A DNA stretch of 6,910 nucleotides, from positions 1 to 6,910 of the forward strand of contig NVRZ01000172.1 in NCBI GenBank assembly GCA_002401055.1, in the 5' to 3' direction. This document shows, in pieces, positions 1 to 4,915 of this stretch; position 1 is the stretch's first letter; each line of letters opens with the position of its first letter. The DNA is from Bacteroidota bacterium. Lineage in GTDB: Bacteria; Bacteroidota; Bacteroidia; NORP154. Below the pieces are notes generated by a model. The model worked only from the letters and a program-made list of their open reading frames with translations. It was not told the origin of the DNA and made no database searches. The translations under genes were made by a program, and so were the position numbers.

Positions 1-1140
1 ATCACAAGAATTATTACTTGAAGCATCTGTTGATGTTGTGGTTAAAGAAGGAGAACCGCCTGGGTTAGAATCAGTCAATCCGTTAGCATCAGTTTTTACA
101 AGGTAGAAATCCATTCCACCTGCCCCAAAACTTTCAGTGTAACCAGCAACCACATATCCGCCGTCTACTGTTTGTTGCACTGAGTTGGCACGATCATCAC
201 TTGATCCTCCATAGGTCTTTGTCCAGAGTGTATCGCCCAAACCATCAGTCTTTACAAGGTAGAAATCCATTCCACCTGCCCCAAAACTTCCAGTGTAACC
301 AGCAACCACATATCCGCCGTCTGCTGTTTGTTGCACTGAGCTGGCACGATCATCACTTGATCCTCCATAGGTCTTTGTCCAGAGTGTATCGCCCAAGCTG
401 TCGGTCTTTACAAGGTAGAAATCATTCCATCCAGAACTTCCAGTGTAACCAGCAACCACATATCCGCCGTCTGCTGTTTGTTGCACTGAGTAGGCTTCAT
501 TAGCATAACCTGATACCCCATAAGTCTTTATCCAGATTGTATTGCCCAAGCCATCAGTCTTTACAAGGTAGAATTTTGACGTAAAAGACCGACCAGCTAT
601 TACATATCCTCCGTCTGTTGTTTGCTGTACTGAGTAGGCAATATCAGTCCATACATTCCCATAGGTTTTTGTCCAGAGTGTATCACCCAAGCTATCAGTC
701 TTTACAAGGTAGAAATCAGATCCTCCAACCCCAAAACTATTGGTATTTCCAGCTATTACATACCCGCCATCTGTTGTTTGTTGCACCGAGTAGGCATTAT
801 CACCACTTGATCCTCCATAAGTCTTCGTCCAGAGCGTATTACCCAAGCTGTCGGTCTTTACAAGGTAGAAATCATCGCTCCCAAAGCCGAAACTGTTAGT
901 TCTGCCCGCCATCACATACCCTCCATCTGTTGTTTGCTGCACTGAGTAGAAAATATCAGTACCTGATCCTGCATAAATTTTTGTCCAGAGTGTATCGCCC
1001 AAGCCATCAGTCTTTATAAGGTAGAAATCAGATCCGGCCCCAAAACTACTGGTAGTGCCAGCTATTACATACCCTCCGTCTGTTGTTTGTTGAACTGAGT
1101 AGGCAGCATCAACATCCAATCCTCCATAAGCCTTCTGAAA
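1..1140 (-). repeat. Tandem coding repeats, seven units of about 144-156 bp
   Basis: Direct repeats lie inside the secreted-protein gene. The segment encoding GGYV recurs near 155, 311, 461, 605, 761, 917 and 1070 on the plus strand, giving spacings of 156, 150, 144, 156, 156 and 153 bp, all multiples of three. The two units nearest the left edge (about 87-242 and 243-398) are nearly identical base for base; over the shared protein stretch from YGGSSDD to FYLVKTD they differ at only three residues (S/N, A/V, G/E). The units toward the N-terminus are more diverged. This is protein-coding repetition, not a CRISPR or non-coding satellite. Confidence 0.9.
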
Positions 1141-1221
1141 TATATTTTGAGCATTTGCATTTAAAGGTACTGAAATAAGAATTGCAAAAACAACAAATAA
1201 ATTTAAGAGTGGTGTTTTCAT
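1..1221 (-). CDS. Secreted seven-repeat (probable beta-propeller) protein, C-terminus cut by window edge
   Basis: The frame is open from the ATG at 1221 to the left edge (407 codons, no stop). Residues 1-24 form a signal peptide: MKT, a hydrophobic core LLNLFVVFAILISVPL, and an ANA|Q signal-peptidase I site. Seven repeats follow from about residue 32 to 386, of the form YGGSSxDxAYSVQQTTDGGY, then VIAGxTxSFGxGGxDFYLVKTDxLGDTLWTKT. The Tyr of DGGY falls at residues 51, 102, 154, 206, 254, 304 and 356, a period of 48-52. Such repeats are familiar from Bacteroidota surface or secreted proteins, usually with a C-terminal type IX secretion (T9SS) sorting domain, and resemble delta-60/SBBP propeller repeats. 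Seven units would suit a seven-bladed propeller (inference). A Ser/Thr/Asn-rich linker starts at about 387 and reaches a Cys at 406, and then the sequence ends, so no sorting domain can be seen. No ligand or enzymatic role is visible. Unlike the other genes here it is highly repetitive at DNA level. Confidence 0.88.
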   Translation of the reverse strand, partial: MKTPLLNLFVVFAILISVPLNANAQNIFQKAYGGLDVDAAYSVQQTTDGGYVIAGTTSSFGAGSDFYLIKTDGLGDTLWTKIYAGSGTDIFYSVQQTTDGGYVMAGRTNSFGFGSDDFYLVKTDSLGNTLWTKTYGGSSGDNAYSVQQTTDGGYVIAGNTNSFGVGGSDFYLVKTDSLGDTLWTKTYGNVWTDIAYSVQQTTDGGYVIAGRSFTSKFYLVKTDGLGNTIWIKTYGVSGYANEAYSVQQTADGGYVVAGYTGSSGWNDFYLVKTDSLGDTLWTKTYGGSSDDRASSVQQTADGGYVVAGYTGSFGAGGMDFYLVKTDGLGDTLWTKTYGGSSDDRANSVQQTVDGGYVVAGYTESFGAGGMDFYLVKTDANGLTDSNPGGSPSLTTTSTDASSNNSCD

Positions 1222-1303
1222 TTTGCTAGTTATTAGAAACTTCTCAGCCCTCTAAGAAGTCAGGTTCATAATAATAAAGCGCGGAGCTGTAGCCTGCCCT
1301 GAA

Positions 1304-1318
1304 CTGAGGTACGACCAA
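1304..1318 (+). repeat. Left perfect arm of the 15-bp inverted repeat
   Basis: The sequence ctgaggtacgaccaa is the exact reverse complement of 1581-1595. With the imperfect outward extension the arm begins near 1293. It lies about 80-90 bp upstream of the start of the repeat-protein gene, so the element could affect that gene's promoter. Confidence 0.85.
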
Positions 1319-1324
1319 GCACCA

Positions 1325-1385
1325 ACGCCAAAAACAAACTAAGTCCACGCTTACTGGTGGCGCTTAGCTTATATACTTTTGGCGT
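1325..1385. repeat. Nested two-stage hairpin inside the inverted-repeat element
   Basis: The outer arms acgccaaaa (1325-1333) and ttttggcgt (1377-1385) pair perfectly over 9 bp. Inside them ctaag (1339-1343) pairs with cttag (1363-1367), followed by a T-G wobble and a one-base bulge, then ccac (1345-1348) with gtgg (1357-1360). An 8-base loop (1349-1356) closes the structure. The result is a long interrupted stem able to form in single-stranded DNA or RNA. There is no U-tract, so it does not look like an ordinary intrinsic terminator. Confidence 0.65.
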
Positions 1386-1526
1386 CTTTTGAAAATTGGT
1401 CGTTTTCAGTTCAAAGAATATAACTATCGCTTTATTTCTTTTATAAAAGTTCTCTAACTCATGAATTATATGGCTTAATTGTGTCAATTTACTTAACTAG
1501 GCTAATTTACTAAATAAAAAATAAGA

Positions 1527-1567
1527 GGCTATTCAATAACATCTGATAAAAATGATTTTGAACAGCC
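1527..1567. repeat. 10-bp inverted repeat with one mismatch
   Basis: The arms ggctattcaa (1527-1536) and ttgaacagcc (1558-1567) pair at 9 of 10 positions around a 21-base loop. In a minus-strand RNA the odd pair becomes a G-U wobble, so the fold is slightly better in that direction. Arms of the type gaggct...ttcaaa resemble the termini of several insertion sequences (general resemblance only), so this may be a second decayed element or part of the larger one. Confidence 0.45.
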
Positions 1568-1580
1568 ACAAGCATGATAT

Positions 1581-1595
1581 TTGGTCGTACCTCAG
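1581..1595 (-). repeat. Right perfect arm of the 15-bp inverted repeat
   Basis: The plus strand reads ttggtcgtacctcag, the exact reverse complement of 1304-1318. The imperfect extension continues to about 1607. Thirteen bases of this arm (tcgtacctcagca on this strand) recur in reverse complement at 4603-4615. Confidence 0.85.
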
Positions 1596-1641
1596 CATCA
1601 GAACAGGTAGTGTATGGAGATTATTAGAATTCGCTGCATTT

Positions 1642-1662
1642 TTATTGTTAAGCAAACAATAA
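1642..1662. repeat. AT-rich 8-bp hairpin downstream of the LytTR regulator gene
   Basis: The arms ttattgtt (1642-1649) and aacaataa (1655-1662) are perfectly complementary around the 5-base loop aagca. The hairpin lies about 90 bp past the regulator's stop codon. In the regulator's reading direction it is followed by A residues rather than T residues, and its arms are AT-rich, so a rho-independent terminator is only weakly supported. It could protect a transcript 3' end. Confidence 0.3.
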
Positions 1663-1750
1663 TATCAAATGACAGGGTAAAAATCCGAAGAGATAATAAT
1701 ATGTGATGAAACTGTGAAAAACGATGATGAAATCACCGGATTGGCGGGAA

Positions 1751-3535
1751 TTACTTTCTCACTCCATAATGTCTCATCAAGTTTGGGTAAAAGTTTTTGG
1801 AAATATTTATAAATGTATTGCCAATTTTCAAATTCTCCTTATTAAGAGATACTATATGCGCCAGATTTACAATATAAGAGCGATGCACCTGGATAAATTT
1901 ATCCTTGGGCAGATGTTTTGCAAAATCTTTCAACTTAGCCCTTTCCAAAATATCTTTTTCGTCTGCTAAATGCAGTTTTACATAATTGCCCTCAGCTTTT
2001 ACAAATAAAATGTCCTTGAAATTGATCACCAAACCAGAATATTTTAAAGAGATGGCCTTTTTCTGGTAAGTCAATTGCTGTAGTTCTTCATTTGTTTCAT
2101 GAAGACTGCTCTGCAGAACTTCCTTTTGCTTTTCTATTGTTTCATTTTGAGTAGCTAGTAATTTATTCGCTCTTCTCTTCTGACGGTAACCTCTGAAAAT
2201 AACAAAGGCAAATACCAGCAATAAAGAGAAAGATCCGATAAAAACATTGCGAAGTTTTATTTGCCAGTCTTTTTCCTTCTTCAACAATACTATATCCTGC
2301 TCTTTCTTAGTTACCTCGTATTTAGTTTCCATTTCGGCAATCTGCCTGTTAAAATCTTCGTTTAACAACGAATCTTTAACGGTGGCATAAAGTTCCTGGA
2401 ACTGATACGCTTTTTCGTAATTATCTAAAGCAGCCCAGGTTTCCGCCATTTTCAGGTAAATATCTTTTATAAGCCCCTTAGCGCCTATTCGATTCACTAT
2501 TACCAAAGCCGTATCCACGTATAGAATTGCTTGGCTGGAGTTTCCCTGTTTATTGTAGATGTTCCCGATGTTTGAAAGTGTGAGGGCAATTCCAAAATCC
2601 CGGTTGAGTTCTTTGTTCAGTTTGAGAGCCTTGAAATAATACTTCAGCGCCTCTGCATATTTTTCCTGCCTTTCATAAATAATCCCAATGTTGTTTACAG
2701 ATTTGGCGATGCCGAAAAGGTCGTTCAGTTCTTCATTTATTTTTAGTGCCCTGGAATAATGTTGAAATGCCTTCTTATTATTGTGTTGATCTTTATGTAC
2801 GTTGCCGATATTATTATTTGTTTTCGCAATTCGTTTTTTTATAAGCCTGATTTTACCCTTGTCTGACTTCTCTGGCATTAATAGTTCTTCATAAATATTC
2901 AAACCTTTTGAAAGATAGTTGAGGGCCGGTTTATAATTGGTTTGATTATAATGAATGGTCCCAATGTTGGTCAAAGTAGCGGCTACACCCAGCTTATTCC
3001 CTTCTTCCTCCTTAATTGCCAGGGATTTCAAAAAGTAATCTAGTGCTTTATCATACGCTCCTTGTTTCCTGTAGATAACACCGATATTGTTGAATGATTC
3101 TGCCGTTTTTAACTTAAATCCTGAGTTTTTACTCAACTCAAGTGTTTTTTTAAAATAGTTTAGAGCCTTTGGATAATCGCCCTGGTTATAATGGTAGATT
3201 CCCATGTTGGTCCAGCCTTCAACAAGGCCTTTATTGAAACTCAACTTTTCACTGAGCAATACCGCCTTTTCAGCATAATCAAGTGCTTTTACCGGGTCTG
3301 TATTTTGGTGCTCGCGAAACAGTCTATTCAGTCCATTGACTTTATTGGTGTCTTCGTTGGCTGTTTTAAGATTCTTCAAAAGAGAATTAATTTGCGGATT
3401 TGCCTCTTCACCGTTCTGCTTACTCGCAATATCTTTCCTTTGGCTATGAGCATGGGAATAGGTGATCCCTAAGAACAATAAAGCGATAAGCAGATACTTC
3501 CACTTAAAGTGTTGCAGATATATAATGCTATTCAT
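1751..3535 (-). CDS. Membrane-anchored TPR-LytTR transcriptional regulator
   Basis: This is a complete 594-residue protein. Residues 1-32 look like a signal sequence (basic HFKWKY, hydrophobic LLIALLFLGI, then AHSQ). Residues ~60-390 are about seven TPRs (pattern NNIGxIYxxQxxYxxALxYxxKALxI), with a Lys-rich insertion near 220-235. A charged coiled coil (~393-425) leads into one membrane helix (~430-447) followed by RGYRQKRRANK, which by positive-inside reasoning is cytoplasmic. A second coiled coil (~455-490) precedes the LytTR domain (~497-590), with FVKAEGNYVKLHL and FIQVHRSYIVNLAHI. LytTR domains bind DNA; here there is no receiver domain, so the protein appears to be a one-component regulator with a periplasmic TPR sensor tied to a tethered DNA-binding output (inference). 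Ligand and targets are unknown. The gene is divergent from the membrane-protein pair at 3646, so it might control them or itself. The start at 3535 is favoured because it gives the complete signal sequence. Confidence 0.93.
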   Translation of the reverse strand: MNSIIYLQHFKWKYLLIALLFLGITYSHAHSQRKDIASKQNGEEANPQINSLLKNLKTANEDTNKVNGLNRLFREHQNTDPVKALDYAEKAVLLSEKLSFNKGLVEGWTNMGIYHYNQGDYPKALNYFKKTLELSKNSGFKLKTAESFNNIGVIYRKQGAYDKALDYFLKSLAIKEEEGNKLGVAATLTNIGTIHYNQTNYKPALNYLSKGLNIYEELLMPEKSDKGKIRLIKKRIAKTNNNIGNVHKDQHNNKKAFQHYSRALKINEELNDLFGIAKSVNNIGIIYERQEKYAEALKYYFKALKLNKELNRDFGIALTLSNIGNIYNKQGNSSQAILYVDTALVIVNRIGAKGLIKDIYLKMAETWAALDNYEKAYQFQELYATVKDSLLNEDFNRQIAEMETKYEVTKKEQDIVLLKKEKDWQIKLRNVFIGSFSLLLVFAFVIFRGYRQKRRANKLLATQNETIEKQKEVLQSSLHETNEELQQLTYQKKAISLKYSGLVINFKDILFVKAEGNYVKLHLADEKDILERAKLKDFAKHLPKDKFIQVHRSYIVNLAHIVSLNKENLKIGNTFINISKNFYPNLMRHYGVRK

Positions 3536-3543
3536 AATTGATA

Positions 3544-3551
3544 CAAACGTA
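3544..3551 (-). promoter_or_regulatory. Putative Bacteroidota -7 promoter element for the LytTR regulator gene
   Basis: Read on the minus strand this is TACGTTTG, an exact match to the Bacteroidota primary-sigma -7 consensus TAnnTTTG. It ends 8 bases before the regulator's ATG, so transcription would begin at or within a few bases of the start codon, giving a nearly leaderless mRNA. I see no strong TTG-type -33 element at the usual distance. The overlapping 9-mer TACGTTTGT also fits the published LytTR half-site pattern [TA][AC][CA]GTTN[AG][TG], but no second half-site lies 12-13 bp away. Confidence 0.4.
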
Positions 3552-3645
3552 CATTTTTCTCAAGGGAAGAAATGTTTCATTGACATAAGTAAATGGACAA
3601 TTTAATATTTAACAGCTTGCTCCTCAACTTAATCCCTTTTTAAAT

Positions 3646-4089
3646 ATGGAAAATGTGGAACGTCCCTGGCAAGGCACACTTCTAGGAGTTATAAATGCTA
3701 TTACTTTGATAACTCTCATGGGACTTTTGATTTTTTTGTTGGCCGGCCCTCATTTTTTATCTGGTATTGTTCCTCAGCTTTCAGCCATGATGAGCACCTT
3801 TGGTTTAATGTTACTCGCGCCTCTGGGAGCATTCGTATTCTTAGCTTATTATGTCACACGTGGTGTATTTCGTGGCCAAAAATGGTCTGTCGTTTTCCTC
3901 ACAATTTTATATGGACTGTCTGTAGCTAGTGCTGTAACTTCTCTTCCGCAATCGGCAGTTAGCATGATCATCAGTGCCTTACTCCTTTGGATGGGAATTG
4001 TATGCTGGAAGCATCCATTCTATAACCCCAAACAAAATGCAGTTTCTCAACCAGAAGAAAATAGTACACCTTATGAGCCAGGTTCCTGA
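3646..4089 (+). CDS. Small four-helix membrane protein, unknown function
   Basis: The product has 147 residues and I do not recognise its family. Hydrophobic stretches at about 11-34, 50-70, 80-98 and 103-121 suggest four membrane helices. The N-terminus is short and hydrophilic (MENVERPW) and the tail from about 122 is polar (WKHPFYNPK, then NSTPYEPGS). The loop TRGVFRGQKW at 71-80 is basic and probably cytoplasmic. There is no Shine-Dalgarno sequence before the ATG, as is common in Bacteroidota. The start 110 bp from the divergent LytTR gene is the natural one because it sits just ahead of the first helix. The stop overlaps the next gene by 17 nt, so the two are probably co-transcribed and translationally coupled. 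A role in membrane transport or stress, or as a target of the neighbouring regulator, is possible but unsupported by any motif. Confidence 0.8.
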   Translation: MENVERPWQGTLLGVINAITLITLMGLLIFLLAGPHFLSGIVPQLSAMMSTFGLMLLAPLGAFVFLAYYVTRGVFRGQKWSVVFLTILYGLSVASAVTSLPQSAVSMIISALLLWMGIVCWKHPFYNPKQNAVSQPEENSTPYEPGS

Positions 4090-4414
4090 TCAACCATCTC
4101 CAGCGAACAGTGCCTTAACAAATGCTTTTGTTGCCTTTGAATTCCTCATATTAGGAGGGCTTGGTATAACTATTATTCTTTCTTTTTCAATTTTACTTCC
4201 ACTTTTTGGAATTGCATTTCTATGGTCAGGTCCCAAAGAAGGAATTATCGATTCTATTTTGTTCATCTTGGTCCCTCTTATTTTTGGAATTTTCTCATTG
4301 CTTATGCCCTTCCGACATGTTTGGAAAAATGAAACTTTCAAAAAAGTTGTCTTTATTGGGTTTATAATTTCCTCTATTGCTTTGATGGGACTTATTGGTT
4401 TGCCGACACTTTAG
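4073..4414 (+). CDS. Small three-helix membrane protein, unknown function
   Basis: The product has 113 residues, starting at the ATG at 4073 inside the end of the preceding gene. An in-frame ATG at 3974 exists, but it would overlap the previous gene by 116 nt and add about 33 residues of unrelated polar sequence, so 4073 is preferred. A hydrophilic N-terminus (MSQVPDQPSPANS) is followed by hydrophobic segments at about 22-50, 60-79 and 91-110, with the basic stretch RHVWKNETFKK between the last two. I recognise no family. It is the second gene of a two-gene plus-strand unit and ends 2 nt from the stop of the convergent gene at 4417, leaving no room for a separate terminator. Confidence 0.75.
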   Translation: MSQVPDQPSPANSALTNAFVAFEFLILGGLGITIILSFSILLPLFGIAFLWSGPKEGIIDSILFILVPLIFGIFSLLMPFRHVWKNETFKKVVFIGFIISSIALMGLIGLPTL

Positions 4415-4416
4415 AA

Positions 4417-4830
4417 TTAGTAGGTTTTTGCCTTCCTGATAAGTGCGTCTATCTGATATTTCAGCCTTTCCAGATCGCGTACAATTTCAAGGAGAACTCT
4501 ATCGGAACTTCTTTTGGTCGTTTTGGAAGTATTGTACCGATATTGAGGCTTTGACGTTCTGGGTTGTGATACATAACGGGGCTGTGATCTCCTTTGTCTT
4601 GGTGCTGAGGTACGAATGCTTTTCATTTGTTGCAGCTTCACAGTGAACGGATCGGAAATAAATTGAGGTGTTGCAGATTTCGTCTGTTCTTTGCTTGCTG
4701 CGGTAAAAACAATGCCTTTTAGACCATTAGTTATTTGGGTTGAGTCGGTAGATATCCAAAGTGAAGAGATAGCGAGTACCAAACTAAGGATCACTCCGCC
4801 GAATGGGATAAGCGTTTCCGAATTTCGCAT
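4417..4830 (-). CDS. Small membrane-anchored basic protein, unknown function
   Basis: The product has 137 residues with no family I recognise. A hydrophobic segment at about 8-27 (IPFGGVILSLVLAISSLWIS) is a signal anchor or uncleaved signal peptide. The middle, about 68-110, is unusually rich in Arg, Ser, Pro, Gln and Tyr (APRQRRSQPRYVSQPRTS) and probably disordered. The C-terminus, from about 111, is a likely amphipathic or coiled-coil helix (VLLEIVRDLERLKYQIDALI). The only other Met is near residue 69, so the start at 4830 is the sensible one. It lies 85 bp downstream of the phosphatase gene on the same strand and could be read through from it. The anchor plus basic tail could suit a partner of the cell envelope or of the phosphatase, but this is inference from position and composition. 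It could also be a spurious frame, although the ordered layout (anchor, linker, helix) argues for a real gene. Confidence 0.6.
   Translation of the reverse strand: MRNSETLIPFGGVILSLVLAISSLWISTDSTQITNGLKGIVFTAASKEQTKSATPQFISDPFTVKLQQMKSIRTSAPRQRRSQPRYVSQPRTSKPQYRYNTSKTTKRSSDRVLLEIVRDLERLKYQIDALIRKAKTY
4603..4615 (+). repeat. Third copy of the inverted-repeat arm core inside a coding sequence
   Basis: The 13-mer tgctgaggtacga equals the reverse complement of 1585-1597, the right arm of the intergenic element. With the outward flank about 18 of 23 bases match the right arm. Here it encodes part of RTSA in the small basic protein. Confidence 0.6.
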
Positions 4831-4865
4831 GGGTGTTTGGGTAAGAAATAGGATATTTCCTGAAG

Positions 4866-4896
4866 ATTATAACACGGACTTGATCGTTATATCAAA
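4866..4896 (-). promoter_or_regulatory. Possible promoter of the small basic protein gene
   Basis: On the minus strand a TTTG (4893-4896) is followed after 21 bases by TATAAT (4866-4871), about 35 bp ahead of the ATG at 4830. The spacing suits a Bacteroidota promoter, but the downstream box continues as TATAATCT rather than TAnnTTTG, so support is weak. If real, the gene could be transcribed separately from the phosphatase gene. Confidence 0.22.
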
Positions 4897-4915
4897 CGGG
4901 GAGGTTTGGGGCGTT

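Larger units (their letters stand above)
1293..1607. mobile_element. Putative MITE or decayed insertion sequence bounded by inverted repeats
   Basis: A perfect 15-bp inverted repeat, ctgaggtacgaccaa at 1304-1318 against its reverse complement at 1581-1595, bounds the segment. The match continues outward imperfectly (cctgccctga against cctgttctga, with a one-base gap), so the arms are about 26-27 bp: 1293-1318 and 1581-1607. Both outer ends are followed by the trinucleotide TAG (1290-1292 and 1608-1610), which could be a 3-bp target-site duplication, although three bases can match by chance. The interior carries two further hairpins and no intact transposase frame. Size, terminal repeats and lack of coding capacity fit a MITE or an internally deleted insertion sequence; I cannot assign an IS family. 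An alternative is a structured repeat that works as RNA. Confidence 0.5.
1222..1750. other. 529-bp intergenic region rich in inverted repeats
   Basis: No convincing gene lies between the start of the repeat protein (1221) and the stop of the LytTR regulator (1751). The stretch holds: a small hairpin at 1239-1260 in the leader or promoter region of the repeat-protein gene (arms acttct/agaagt, with a mismatch and then two more pairs inside); an inverted-repeat-bounded element at about 1293-1607; and an AT-rich 8-bp hairpin at 1642-1662 downstream of the regulator gene. One minus-strand frame (1266-1487, 73 codons) crosses the element boundary and is not credible as a gene. I could not pick out a clear TAnnTTTG promoter for the repeat-protein gene. 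Confidence 0.75.

Noticed and set aside
201..899. Two plus-strand reading frames (201-503 and 618-899) encoding similar repetitive proteins rich in HRSLSRVY and SLQGRN
   Set aside because: They are antisense shadows of the repeat protein; their resemblance to each other comes from the coding repeats on the minus strand, and they lack a coherent protein character.
1..1140. Regularly spaced direct repeats that might suggest a CRISPR array or satellite
   Set aside because: Units are about 150 bp, all in multiples of three, and translate into an uninterrupted repeat protein behind a signal peptide.
1325..1385. Integron attC-like recombination site
   Set aside because: The fold is bulged like an attC site, but the ends lack the GTTRRRY/RYYYAAC core and there is no cassette arrangement or integrase.
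1266..1487. A 73-codon minus-strand frame in the intergenic region
   Set aside because: It begins inside the inverted-repeat element, runs through its hairpin and left arm and stops outside it. It has no recognisable domain, so it is probably a chance frame.
3974..4414. Longer version of the second membrane protein starting at 3974
   Set aside because: It would overlap the preceding gene by 116 nt and add polar residues that read as an out-of-frame shadow; the ATG at 4073 sits sensibly ahead of the first helix.
4831..4915. Terminator between the phosphatase gene and the small downstream gene
   Set aside because: The aaacg/cgttt arms just past the phosphatase stop form only a 5-bp stem around a C-rich loop without a U-tract.
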